Source of the DNA: Leisingera sp. NJS204 | GTDB lineage: Bacteria > Pseudomonadota > Alphaproteobacteria > Rhodobacterales > Rhodobacteraceae | NCBI RefSeq assembly: GCF_004123675.1 | Contig: NZ_CP035419.1 | Location: forward strand, 62,001 to 126,000 | Reading direction: 5' to 3' | DNA length: 64,000 nt | Part shown: piece by piece, positions 8,567 to 16,345 of the stretch | Numbering within the stretch: the stretch's first letter is position 1 | How the letters are laid out: each line of letters opens with the position of its first letter | Translations under genes and position numbers: made by a program | Notes under the pieces: generated by a model | Told to the model about the DNA's origin: nothing | The model's input: only the letters and a program-made list of their open reading frames with translations | Databases searched by the model: none

Positions 8567-9663
8567 GCAAACGCAGAGTCTTCGACATCGACTTCCCGTC
8601 TGAACCAGAGGTGTTCCCCGCGGGGACAGCCGCAAAAAAGCCGGACGAGAAACCGTCCGAAGCCCGCCGCGGACCGATGGCCACCGCGATCTCGGAGAAC
8701 GCCGATGCGTTGCGCGCGCGGGCCGAGGCCGAACAGAATATCCGCGCCGAAAACGACCGGCTGGCACATGAATTTGTGCGGCTGAAGAAGCTGGGCCTGG
8801 TGGTCGACCGGATCCCGCTTGGCATGATCCGCATGGATAAACTGATCCGTGACCGCAAGGATGACCGCGATCCGGAACTGGATGAGCTGAAGGAATCGAT
8901 CAAATCCGTTGGCCTGTCGAACCCGATCCGGGTCGAAGAACGCGGCGACGGCAAGTTTGAGCTGATCCAGGGTTACCGCCGGATGCGCGCCTATTTTTCG
9001 CTGCTGCAGGAAACCGGCGACGAAAGCTATGCCGCGATCCCTGCGGGTTTGGTGGCCAAGGGCGACAGTTTGCAGGCCCTCTACCGCCGGATGGTGGATG
9101 AAAACCTGGTGCGCCGCGACATTTCCTTTGCCGAGATGGCCCAGCTGGCGCTGCGCTATGCCGAGGATACCCAGACCGGGGCCGAGACCACCGAGGATGC
9201 GGTCAATGATCTTTATGCCTCGGCCGGGCGGCAAAAGCGGGTCTACATCCGCCATTTCGCCCAGGTGCTGAAGGCACTGGGCGAGGGGCTGAAATTCCCC
9301 CAGGCGATCCCGCGGGCGCTGGGGCTGGACCTGAAGAAACGGCTGGAGGCGGATGCGATGAACGCCCAGGTGCTGCGGGACACGCTGGCGCGGGTGCAGC
9401 CGCAAACCGAAGAGGGTGAGCTGGATGTGCTGCGCAGCTTTGCCGAGGGCAAGCGCAAGAATGCGCCCCGCGCCGCCGCGGCACCGCGCGCCGGTGTTGC
9501 CAAGACCACCCTGCGCTGCACTGTCCCCGCGGGGACAGTCCGTTGCCAGGCGCGCGACGGCAAGATCGAGATGGCGATGGAGCGCGACTTTTCCGAGATC
9601 GACCGGCACAAGCTGGAGGACGCAATCGCCGCGTTTTTCGAGGCCTTGGAACAGGAAGACTGA
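8563..9663 (+). CDS. parB: ParB-type centromere-binding partition protein
   Basis: 366 residues of the ParB/Spo0J/RepB family. The N-terminal CTP-binding-type ParB domain lies at about 80-165, with LDELKESIKSVGLSNPIRVEE and the ELIQGYRRMRAY motif. A helix-turn-helix region follows (MVDENLVRRDISFAEMAQLALRY, about 180-205), and the C-terminus is probably a dimerisation region. It is expected to bind the TGTCCCCGCGGGGACA palindromes and couple them to ParA. It overlaps parA by four bases. The gene itself contains two palindrome copies, one imperfect near the start and one perfect near the end, each read as (V/F)PAGT. A terminator follows. Confidence 0.93.
   Translation: MSKRRVFDIDFPSEPEVFPAGTAAKKPDEKPSEARRGPMATAISENADALRARAEAEQNIRAENDRLAHEFVRLKKLGLVVDRIPLGMIRMDKLIRDRKDDRDPELDELKESIKSVGLSNPIRVEERGDGKFELIQGYRRMRAYFSLLQETGDESYAAIPAGLVAKGDSLQALYRRMVDENLVRRDISFAEMAQLALRYAEDTQTGAETTEDAVNDLYASAGRQKRVYIRHFAQVLKALGEGLKFPQAIPRALGLDLKKRLEADAMNAQVLRDTLARVQPQTEEGELDVLRSFAEGKRKNAPRAAAAPRAGVAKTTLRCTVPAGTVRCQARDGKIEMAMERDFSEIDRHKLEDAIAAFFEALEQED
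8613..8628. repeat. Imperfect parS-like palindrome in the parB 5' region
   Basis: GTTCCCCGCGGGGACA matches the consensus at 14 of 16 positions; the core CCCCGCGGGG is intact. It encodes part of VFPAGT. Confidence 0.55.
9522..9537. repeat. Perfect parS-like palindrome in the parB 3' region
   Basis: The 16-bp core extends to the 20-bp perfect palindrome ACTGTCCCCGCGGGGACAGT at 9520-9539, read in frame as TVPAGTV. Confidence 0.7.
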
Positions 9664-9698
9664 CCATTGTCCCCGCAGGGACAGCTTTGGAAAACGGC

Positions 9699-9729
9699 AA
9701 AGGCCCGGCAGAAATGCCGGGCCTTTTTT
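9699..9729 (+). terminator. Rho-independent terminator of parAB
   Basis: AAAGGCCCGGCA pairs with TGCCGGGCCTTT around a GAAA tetraloop and runs into a T-tract, 36 nt after the parB stop and between the first two array palindromes. Confidence 0.9.
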
Positions 9730-10262
9730 GCGTCTGCTGCTGGCCTCCGGCGTTGTTTTCTGCGCTTGTCCCCGCGGGGACAGGTCAGACGGCATTGTGA
9801 TATCCAAAGCGCTATTCAGTATCTAATCAGCATATTCGGGCCTGTTTTTCACCCTTGTCCCCGCGGGGACACTTGCGGAAAACCTGGTCCGGTCTGGATG
9901 GGCTGGAATTTACCTGCTGGGTTCTGCCGTGGCTTTTTGGGGAAATCCGGGCCTGTCCCCGCGGGGACAGAACTTGAAAACCACGTCATCTTATGTCCCG
10001 GACGGTGGCTTGCCCGCATGGCTTACCTCTGCGGTTTAGGTCTAAAACACCAGTGTCCCCGCGGGGACAGCGGTAAAAACGGGTGGTCATGCAGCTGGAA
10101 TATTTGCCTGTCCCCGCGGGGACAAACCGGCTGGCCTGGCAAATGAAGGGTGGTCCGGGCGGGCCTGCGGGGCGCAACGCGCACCGTGACAGACCCAAAA
10201 AACCCATCTGTCCCCGCGGGGACAGATGAAGGCCTCAAGACAAAGAGAGCAGGATTTGCCCC

Positions 10263-10293
10263 AAAAAAGAGGCCCGGCGGGGGGCCGGGCCTT
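10263..10293 (-). terminator. Rho-independent terminator of the YceI-OmpA gene
   Basis: AGGCCCGGC (10270-10278) pairs with GCCGGGCCT (10284-10292). Read on the minus strand the stem is followed by a CTTTTTT tract, about 65 nt after the stop codon at 10355. Confidence 0.8.
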
Positions 10294-10354
10294 GGTGTTT
10301 GCCACTGCTGTCCCCGCGGGGATCAGGTGGGAATTTTTGCGGATCAGCAGCGCG

Positions 10355-11395
10355 TCAGTTCAAAACCTTGAACTCGATCCGCCGGTTCTTGGCCCGGTTC
10401 TGCGCCGTGTTGTTAGAAACCAGCGGCGTGGTCTCGCCATAGCCGACGGCCACCAGGCGCTCGGCCGGGATTTCCATCCGCTGCAGGTACTGGGCAACTG
10501 CCGCAGCCCGCTTCTCGCTCAGCTTCATGTTCCAGGCGGCTTTGCCCTGGCTGTCGGTATGGCCGCCGACTTCGACCACCATGCCGGGGCAGCGGCGGAT
10601 GATGTCCGAGAGGCTCTCCAGAAAATCGCGGGAGTTGGCATCAAGCCGTGCGGTGGACGGGGCAAAGTTCACGCTGCGGCCTTGCGACAGAATTTCGAAC
10701 CGGCCGGCGCAGGCCTCCCGGCTGAAATCGCCGCTGGCTTCCAGCGCGGTGGCGGCGCCCGCGGTGACTGTCCCCGCGGGGACAGGCGTGCTGCCGGGCG
10801 AGGTGCGGTCAAACATCAGGTCCATGCTGACCAGGCCAACGGGTGTGATGGTGACGCCTGCTGCTTCCTCAAGTTTTTCCCGGCCGGGGTTGAGGTTGAA
10901 TGCCTCCAGCTTGAGAATGACAGGCTGCACGGTGGCAACAGATACGCGGTCGTTGCCCAGTGCTGTTACCGCTACCGGAACAGTCAGGTCCGCTTTGACC
11001 CCGTGCAGCGAGAGGGTGACCGGAAGGTCAATCCGCTTGCGCTGCGCGGCAGCAAGATCTGAGATCATGGCCGGGTCGATCCGGGCGGTGACCACGGCTT
11101 CGGGGTAGGTGAAGGTTTCAAAGAACAGAAACCGCATCCGCACGTTGCGAAGGTCAATGGAGGTATCCACGGAATCGAGCGCAATCTGGATTCTGGCGTC
11201 GCCCTGATCGGAAATACTGCCGGAAAATGCAGCAAAACGGCTGGATTCCGCAATGCTGCCCTTTTTGATCGATATAAAGCGGATGGCGGAGGATTCGGGA
11301 TTGAGCTGCCAGCCGTGCTCAAACGGGCCGGCAGCCAGTGCCGGGCGGATGAGGAGGAATAAAACTGTTAAAATTGAAAGGGTTATACGGAACAT
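10355..11395 (-). CDS. Secreted YceI-like/OmpA fusion protein
   Basis: 346 residues. A signal peptide (about 1-21, ending RPALAA) is followed by a YceI-like lipocalin-type domain (about 28-200): GWQLNPESSAIRFISIKKG, then FSGSISDQGDARIQIALDSVDT and the FFETFTYPEAVVTARI segment. A linker leads to a C-terminal OmpA peptidoglycan-binding domain (about 235-346) with GHTDSQGKAAWNMKLSEKRA and NRAKNRRIEFKV. It likely anchors an outer-membrane or periplasmic ligand-binding domain to the cell wall. A parS-like palindrome lies in the linker and is read as PVPAGTV. It diverges from the caspase-fold gene. The individual domains are recognisable; the combined role is unknown. Confidence 0.82.
   Translation of the reverse strand: MFRITLSILTVLFLLIRPALAAGPFEHGWQLNPESSAIRFISIKKGSIAESSRFAAFSGSISDQGDARIQIALDSVDTSIDLRNVRMRFLFFETFTYPEAVVTARIDPAMISDLAAAQRKRIDLPVTLSLHGVKADLTVPVAVTALGNDRVSVATVQPVILKLEAFNLNPGREKLEEAAGVTITPVGLVSMDLMFDRTSPGSTPVPAGTVTAGAATALEASGDFSREACAGRFEILSQGRSVNFAPSTARLDANSRDFLESLSDIIRRCPGMVVEVGGHTDSQGKAAWNMKLSEKRAAAVAQYLQRMEIPAERLVAVGYGETTPLVSNNTAQNRAKNRRIEFKVLN
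10769..10784. repeat. Perfect parS-like palindrome inside the YceI-OmpA gene
   Basis: TGTCCCCGCGGGGACA, the outermost copy seen, in the linker between the two domains. None was found further right in the window. Confidence 0.7.
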
Positions 11396-11581
11396 GCGCG
11401 ATCCATTTGGGTTGCCAGCGTGAAATCCCTGCCAGCGGGCAGGGGTGAAAGAGATGTGCCCAGACTAAAAGCACACTTGCTGCCGGGCGCAAGGGCACGA
11501 TAGTTTCGTAACCAAATACCCTTAACAATTGGGAAGCTGCCCCGCAGGACAGAAACCGGGGGCGAGAATTGGAGCAGGCGC

Positions 11582-13084
11582 GTGCGTGGTTTGATGATTT
11601 GGGTCCGGCTGATGGTGCTGGCTGTTGCGGCGGCCTGCTGGGGTGCCACAGTTCTGGCAGAAGAGCGGCTGGCGCTGGTGATCGGCAACTCGGCCTATGG
11701 TTCGGTCTCGCCGCTGGACAATCCGGTGCGCGATGCCCGGCTGATTGCACAGACGCTGGAGGGGCTGGGATTTGATGTCACCCTGGCGGCGGATACCCGG
11801 CAAATTGAAATGAAGCGGGCCATCGGCCAGTTCGGGCGCAAGCTGCGCGGGGCAGGGGAAGACGCGACGGGCCTGTTCTACTATGCCGGCCACGGGGTGC
11901 AGAGCTTTGGCAGCAACTATCTGCTGCCAGTGGATGTAGCGCTGGCGGATGCGGCGGATCTGGACCTGATGGCGGTGGAGGCGCAGTCGGTCTTGCGGCA
12001 GATGGCCTCGGCCCGCAACCGCACCAATATCGTGATCCTGGATGCCTGCCGCAACAACCCGTTTGAGACGGTGGCGGATCTGAATGAAAGCGGCCTGGCG
12101 GAAATGAAGGCGCCGACCGGCACCTTTCTGGCCTATGCCACGGCACCGGGCGATGTGGCATTGGACGGGGCCGGGGAAAACAGCCCGTTCACCGAGGCGC
12201 TGGCGCGCGAGATCGTGGTGCCGGGCGCACCGGTGGAGCAAGTGTTCAAACAGGTGCGCCGGGCAGTGCTGGAGCAAAGCGGCGGCGGCCAGACGCCTTG
12301 GGACACGTCCTCGCTGGTCAGTGATTTTGTCTTTGCCGAAGCCGCGCCGGAAGCGGTGATGAGCGCGGCAGAAGTGCAGGAAGCGCAGATCTGGCGCTCG
12401 GTCAAGGCGTCGCGGGATGCGATGCAGATCATGCTGTATCTGCGGGGCTACGGCGACGGGAAGCATGCGGATGAGGCACGGGGGCTGCTGTCCGAGCTGA
12501 TGGCGGAAGAACTGCAAGGCAGTGCTGCGGTTGCCGCAGCTCCGGCGGCGGCTTCGGCTCCGGCTGTTGCGGATGCTGAAACGGCGATGTTCGAGGCCGC
12601 ACAGGGCGATGGCAGCAAGGCAGCATTTGAGGCCTATCTGATGGCCTATCCCGAAGGCCAGTTTGCCGAGATAGCAACGGTGGAACTGGCGGCGATGCGC
12701 GCCGGGGCAAGCCAGGATCCGGAGGCCGGCGGCGCGGCGGTTGCTGTGGCCCCAAAGACCGAACCTGCACCGGTGCCGCTGCCCGAAGCGGGGCCGGTCA
12801 CCTATGCCAGTCCGCTGCATTCGGAAATGCCGCAGATTGCCGGGCTGACCCTGGCCGAGGCAGTGACCCGTTCCCCCGCATTTCCGCCCATTGAGGGCCT
12901 GCCGGAGAGTTATTGGAAAGGTCAGGCCTGCAGTTCCTGCCACCAATGGACGCGCGAGCGGCTTTGCACCCAAGGGAATACTTATCTTAGCCTCAACATG
13001 CAGCGTTCGCTGGGCAAGCAGCATCCCTTTGGCGGCGCGCTGAAACAGGCGCTGAAGAGCTGGGCGGCGGGCGGCTGCCAGTAA
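11582..13084 (+). CDS. Periplasmic caspase-fold protein with C-terminal CxxCH motif
   Basis: 500 residues. A signal peptide or anchor (1-26) precedes a peptidase C14 (caspase-like) domain at about 28-250, with ALVIGNSAYG, the catalytic His in YYAGHG (His104) and the catalytic Cys in DACRNNP (Cys156). An Ala-rich stretch and a helical region follow. The last 60 residues include ACSSCHQWTRERLC, a CxxCH (Cys450, Cys453, His454) that could bind haem or be redox-active. The GTG start at 11582 has GGAG 7 nt upstream; an ATG four codons later is an alternative. It neighbours the Exb-like operon and the YceI-OmpA gene. Substrate unknown. Confidence 0.82.
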   Translation: MRGLMIWVRLMVLAVAAACWGATVLAEERLALVIGNSAYGSVSPLDNPVRDARLIAQTLEGLGFDVTLAADTRQIEMKRAIGQFGRKLRGAGEDATGLFYYAGHGVQSFGSNYLLPVDVALADAADLDLMAVEAQSVLRQMASARNRTNIVILDACRNNPFETVADLNESGLAEMKAPTGTFLAYATAPGDVALDGAGENSPFTEALAREIVVPGAPVEQVFKQVRRAVLEQSGGGQTPWDTSSLVSDFVFAEAAPEAVMSAAEVQEAQIWRSVKASRDAMQIMLYLRGYGDGKHADEARGLLSELMAEELQGSAAVAAAPAAASAPAVADAETAMFEAAQGDGSKAAFEAYLMAYPEGQFAEIATVELAAMRAGASQDPEAGGAAVAVAPKTEPAPVPLPEAGPVTYASPLHSEMPQIAGLTLAEAVTRSPAFPPIEGLPESYWKGQACSSCHQWTRERLCTQGNTYLSLNMQRSLGKQHPFGGALKQALKSWAAGGCQ

Positions 13085-13343
13085 CGGACCGAAGAACAGC
13101 TGGAGCAGGGCAGGGGAGGGCTCCCGCCTGCTCCGGTGCATTGAAAATGCACCTTTGCCGTTGGGCGTGGCGCTGTGCTGCGCACAGCGCGGGGGTCTGC
13201 TGAGAGGTGCCTAAGGGCAGGTTTGCCTTTAAGGCACCATCTCCAATGGTGTTTCCCTTTTTCCGCCTCAAGGGTGAACCGCGCCTGGGGCGCGGCTGCT
13301 CGCGCAGCCTTTGACCCGGAAGAAGGGAAGGGGCGGCACGCGG
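13085..13343. other. Hairpin-rich convergent intergenic region
   Basis: The gap between the convergent caspase and DUF4384 genes contains several inverted repeats: GGAGCAGG/CCTGCTCC (about 13101-13134), a perfect GGTGCATT-GAA-AATGCACC at 13135-13153 followed by TTTG, a perfect GCGCTGTG/CACAGCGC at 13170-13190, and GGTGCCT/AGGCACC at about 13206-13238. The 13135 hairpin is the best terminator candidate for the plus-strand gene. No gene is seen. Confidence 0.5.
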
Positions 13344-14897
13344 CTACGGGGCGTGGGTGGTGATCAAAAAATAGACCCATTCGCCCTTGAAATCCGCATG
13401 TTCAGCGCGGGCTGCTGCGACCTGGCTGCGAAGAAATTCCAGGTAGGGTTCCGCCGGTTCGCTAAGCGGGCGGGTCCCCTCATACAGCGGGTGGGAGGCG
13501 GCGAAGGCCACTGCGATTTCCTGGCCGTAGGGCGGGCCGACATTGATTTGCAGACCGGGATCTCCGGTCTCTTTGGCACCGACCCGCAGGGCGCTTTTGG
13601 GTATGGCCTTGGCCAGCGGCACCAGCTCGTTCGGGGACAGGTGCAGCACTGCGCCGCCGGCGTCGAAATAATCCACATAGACATAGGCCGGGTAGTCCGG
13701 CGCGGTGAGGTCGAAGAACAATCGCTCGCCGCCGGAGTAGTCGAGAACCCGGGCATGGGCGTCGGCGCCGACCAGCAGCGGATTGGTGATCTGGTCGGTG
13801 CTTTGCGGCAGCCCGACGTCTGAAATTCCAGCCAGTGCGCCGCATTGCGGGCGGGGCAGCAGACGCATCTGATCGGACACGGTGATATCGGCGCCCATCC
13901 GGGCCTGAAGCGCAGCCAGAACAGGCGAGCGCAGTCCGTCTTCGGGCAGGTGGCCGCGGACCTGGAGCGTGGCAGTTTCGGGCACAAAGGCGACTTGCAG
14001 CCGGGAGCAGGGCACGGCGGAGAGGATGCCGGCGACCCCGTCGCGCAGCGGATTGCCTTCAGCCACGGCATCGCCGGGCTGCATGAAGGATTGAAATGCC
14101 GCGAGGGAAGCCGGGTCGATGTCGCCGGTGCCGCCCTGAAAGGCCAGTGCCGCCTTGATGCGGGGCGCGTCGGGGGTGACGGCGGGGGTTTGCAGAGGGT
14201 TGAGCGCGGCGTCGGCCAGTGCTGCGCTTTCGGGCTGTGCTTGGGGGCTGGGCTGGCTGGCAGGAGCGGCCTGCGGCAAGGCGGCCAGATCCGGCTGCAT
14301 TGATGCGGCGGCGGTCAGCGCAGGGGCTGCAAGTGACAGTGGTGTTGCAGGGTCCTGTGCAGCAGCCAGCAGCACGGGCGCGGGCATACTGGATGCCGCG
14401 GCTTGTGATTCTACCTGCGCAGGAAGAGCCTTTCCGGCTGCGGGTTCAACAGTTTTTGCTTGCTGGCGGGCCGGGCGGGCGACAGCCAGGCTTGCCGCCT
14501 GAGCCGGGGCGCCGGCAAGTTTTTGCCCGGTGTTTGATGCGGGATTTGCTGCAGGCGAGCGGGCCGCAGCTGGTGGCAGGCTGGCAGCTGCCGGAGCCGC
14601 AGAGGCAAGACGGTTCGCAGGCAGGGCCTGAGGTCTGGCGCTTGATTGCGGGACCGCGCCTGCGTCCAGGCCCTGGCTTTGTGCTTTACTTTCAGCCGCT
14701 TGCTGACCTTCCGCCACCTGCGGCACGGCTTCGGAACGCGGGATGCGGTGGGCCTGCAGGTTAAGGCTGCTTTCCGGGCTGGGCTGTTGCGGCAGGGGCT
14801 GCGGCACCAGCGAGATCAGCAGCGCGCCGGCGCCTGCCGCGTGGATCAGGGCAGAGGCCGCAAGCCCCAGCGCCCATATGGCCGGAGCGCGGCTCAT
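13344..14897 (-). CDS. TonB-like anchored protein with DUF4384-type C-terminus
   Basis: 517 residues. One N-terminal membrane segment (about 7-30, IWALGLAASALIHAAGAGALLISLV) is followed by a long Ala/Pro/Gln-rich, probably extended periplasmic stretch (30-250), as in TonB and TolA. The C-terminal half has a region with paired cysteines (SAVPCSRL, RPQCGALAG) and then a DUF4384-like beta domain: ERLFFDLTAPDYPAYVYVDYFDAGGAVLHLSPNE in short pieces, and HPLYEGTRPLSEPAEPYLEFLR. It overlaps the preceding ExbD gene by four bases, so it is the likely output arm of the ExbB-ExbD complex. It lacks a recognisable TonB C-terminal domain. Role is inferred. Confidence 0.72.
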   Translation of the reverse strand: MSRAPAIWALGLAASALIHAAGAGALLISLVPQPLPQQPSPESSLNLQAHRIPRSEAVPQVAEGQQAAESKAQSQGLDAGAVPQSSARPQALPANRLASAAPAAASLPPAAARSPAANPASNTGQKLAGAPAQAASLAVARPARQQAKTVEPAAGKALPAQVESQAAASSMPAPVLLAAAQDPATPLSLAAPALTAAASMQPDLAALPQAAPASQPSPQAQPESAALADAALNPLQTPAVTPDAPRIKAALAFQGGTGDIDPASLAAFQSFMQPGDAVAEGNPLRDGVAGILSAVPCSRLQVAFVPETATLQVRGHLPEDGLRSPVLAALQARMGADITVSDQMRLLPRPQCGALAGISDVGLPQSTDQITNPLLVGADAHARVLDYSGGERLFFDLTAPDYPAYVYVDYFDAGGAVLHLSPNELVPLAKAIPKSALRVGAKETGDPGLQINVGPPYGQEIAVAFAASHPLYEGTRPLSEPAEPYLEFLRSQVAAARAEHADFKGEWVYFLITTHAP

Positions 14898-15301
14898 CCG
14901 TCCGTTTCCGGGGTGACCACCAGCACCACGTCCTTGAACCCCAGCGCCTCGCCCTCGGCCACCAGCGGCAGCACCCGGCGCAGCTCGGCCGAGCGATGGG
15001 CGTTGATGCGCAGCCGCAGGTCCGGGTCGTCTGCCAGCAGGGCCGAGAGGGCAGGGGAGAGGGCGTTGCGGGCGATGGCATCGCCGTCCAGCGCCAGATC
15101 CCCGGTGGCGGAGATCGCCAGGGTAATGCCGCCCGCTGGCATGTCGCGGCCGGTGACGGCGGTGGCAGGGCGGACATCAAACGGGGCGGTGGCATCCATC
15201 CGGCCGATCAGCATGAAGAACACCAGCAGGAAAAACACCACGTCGATAAGCGCGATGATGGTTTCAGAATGGGGGCTGCGGGCAGGCCGGTTGAGCTTCA
15301 T
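14894..15301 (-). CDS. ExbD/TolR-family protein (second copy)
   Basis: 135 residues with the ExbD/TolR layout: a short cytoplasmic start (MKLNRPARSPHSE), one membrane helix (TIIALIDVVFFLLVFFMLIG, about 14-33) carrying the key Asp of the LIDVVFFLLVF motif, and a small periplasmic domain ending VVLVVTPETDG. The membrane Asp is the residue that carries protons in this family. It overlaps its neighbours on both sides by four bases, so the two ExbD copies, the channel and the TonB-like protein are probably made as one complex. Confidence 0.88.
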   Translation of the reverse strand: MKLNRPARSPHSETIIALIDVVFFLLVFFMLIGRMDATAPFDVRPATAVTGRDMPAGGITLAISATGDLALDGDAIARNALSPALSALLADDPDLRLRINAHRSAELRRVLPLVAEGEALGFKDVVLVVTPETDG

Positions 15302-15708
15302 TGCGCCGCCTCCAGCCGCAGCACGCGCAGTCGGGTGACGCCAGCCAGAGCAGCTGTGTCCATCACCGTGATCAGCGCCTGGGTCCGGGCGGCGCCGGAG
15401 GGGAGAATCACCACTTGGGTAAGGGGTTCCTTGGCGACGGCGGCGGAGAGGGTGGCCTGTAGAGTTTCGGCGTCCAGCGCGGTGCCGCGCAGCACTGGCA
15501 CGCCATCGGCGCCGAGGCGGATCATCAGGGTGCCGGCCGGGGCCTGAGTGCTGGCGGCAGAGCCTTGGGAGGGTTTCACCGCCGGGATCATGTCAAGGTT
15601 CAGATAGGTGGAGGTCACCATGAAGAACACCAGCAGGATCAGCATGACATCGATCATCGGCACCAGCGAAATCAGGGCGCGGGGGCGGGCAGGCCGGTTG
15701 ATCATCAT
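15298..15708 (-). CDS. ExbD/TolR-family protein (first copy)
   Basis: 136 residues. The membrane helix contains the family motif LVPMIDVMLILLVFFMVTSTY with its conserved Asp, and a periplasmic domain follows (PVLRGTALDAETLQATLSAAV...VVILPSGAARTQALITVMDTA). Tandem ExbD genes behind one ExbB are known from several TonB/Exb systems. The two copies differ clearly from each other, which fits a mixed ExbD1-ExbD2 pair rather than a recent duplication. It starts 16 nt after the channel gene and overlaps the second copy by four bases. Confidence 0.9.
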   Translation of the reverse strand: MMINRPARPRALISLVPMIDVMLILLVFFMVTSTYLNLDMIPAVKPSQGSAASTQAPAGTLMIRLGADGVPVLRGTALDAETLQATLSAAVAKEPLTQVVILPSGAARTQALITVMDTAALAGVTRLRVLRLEAAQ

Positions 15709-15724
15709 GGCAGCTTCCCCCGTG

Positions 15725-16342
15725 TCAGCGCGACCCGTCGATCAGCAGCAGGCGGCCGGCGGCGCTTTCGATGGCTTGCGCGGCGGTGTCGATGCGGGCG
15801 GCAAACAGCCCTGCGGCGACAGCGGCGGGGATGGCGACCAAGAGGCCCGCGGCGGTGGTCAGCAGCGCCTGCCAGATGCCGCCGGCCAGCACCGAGGCAT
15901 TGGCGGCACCCTGCGCCAGTTCCAGCTCCTGAAAGGACTGGATCATGCCCAGGACGGTGCCCAGCAGCCCCAAAAGCGGCGAGACCATGGCGATGAGTTC
16001 CAGCAGGCGGATGAGGGAGTTCATCCGGCTCACTTCCTCATTGCCGCGGCGCTGCAGTTCATCTTGCAGAAGCGGGCCGCTCAGGCCTTCCTGCAGCGCT
16101 TGCATGGCATAGGCCATCACCCGGTCGGCGGGGGATTTTCCGGCGGCGATACTGTTCTGCGCCTGTTTGCGGTCGCCGTCTTTCCACAGGGTCAGGGCCT
16201 GTTCGCGGCCCGCCTGGCCGGAGCGTACTGGCCAAAGCTGGATCAGCTTCACCGCGATTACAGTCAATGACATCAGCGACATCAGCGCCAGCAGCGCAAT
16301 CACCGGGCCGCCGGTGCCGAGGATTTCCCAGGTGCCGCTCAT
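15725..16342 (-). CDS. MotA/TolQ/ExbB-family proton channel protein
   Basis: 205 residues with three membrane helices: about 12-35 (GGPVIALLALMSLMSLTVIAVKL in part), about 110-140 (LLELIAMVSPLLGLLGTVLGMI) and about 155-185 (ALLTTAAGLLVAIPAAVAAGLF). The GLLGTVxGMIxSF and TTAAGLLVAIPA motifs mark the ExbB/TolQ family. It forms the stator pentamer that, with ExbD, uses proton flow to move a TonB-like protein. It lies 3 nt after the small secreted-protein gene and 16 nt before the first ExbD. It may be an Exb- or Tol-like system; no TolA, TolB or Pal equivalent is in the same operon. Confidence 0.9.
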   Translation of the reverse strand: MSGTWEILGTGGPVIALLALMSLMSLTVIAVKLIQLWPVRSGQAGREQALTLWKDGDRKQAQNSIAAGKSPADRVMAYAMQALQEGLSGPLLQDELQRRGNEEVSRMNSLIRLLELIAMVSPLLGLLGTVLGMIQSFQELELAQGAANASVLAGGIWQALLTTAAGLLVAIPAAVAAGLFAARIDTAAQAIESAAGRLLLIDGSR

Positions 16343-16345
16343 GGC

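Larger units (their letters stand above)
9668..10324. repeat. Array of eight parS-like palindromes at near-regular spacing
   Basis: Copies of TGTCCCCGCGGGGACA begin at 9668 (one mismatch), 9767, 9856, 9954, 10054, 10109, 10209 and 10309 (two mismatches at its end). Start-to-start distances are 99, 89, 98, 100, 55, 100 and 100 bp. The copy at 10209 sits in a longer perfect palindrome of 24 bp (10205-10228). Several copies are followed by a GAAAAC or TAAAAAC-like stretch 5-10 bp later. Position directly after parB and the symmetry suggest a centromere. The rest of the 691-bp gap (9664-10354) holds two terminators and no convincing gene. Confidence 0.75.

Noticed and set aside
9668-10324. CRISPR array
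   Set aside because: The repeat is a 16-bp perfect palindrome with spacing near 100 bp and no cas genes, unlike CRISPR repeats of 23-40 bp with 30-40 bp spacers.
9667-10371. Small frames between parB and the YceI-OmpA gene
   Set aside because: They consist largely of translated palindromes (CPRGD, SPRGQ) and terminators; no ribosome sites or domains.
10226-11062. 278-codon plus-strand frame over the YceI-OmpA gene
   Set aside because: Antisense to a gene with clear signal peptide and OmpA domain.
11582-13084. Cytoplasmic defence caspase (gasdermin or CBASS type)
   Set aside because: The N-terminal signal sequence places the domain in the periplasm, and no gasdermin or cyclase gene is adjacent.
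14894-16342. Zorya-type defence system (ZorAB)
   Set aside because: The channel and ExbD proteins are of normal short length, and no ZorC, ZorD or ZorE-like gene is nearby.
13344-16342. Ordinary TonB iron-uptake system
   Set aside because: There is no TonB C-terminal domain and no TonB-dependent receptor or siderophore gene in the window.
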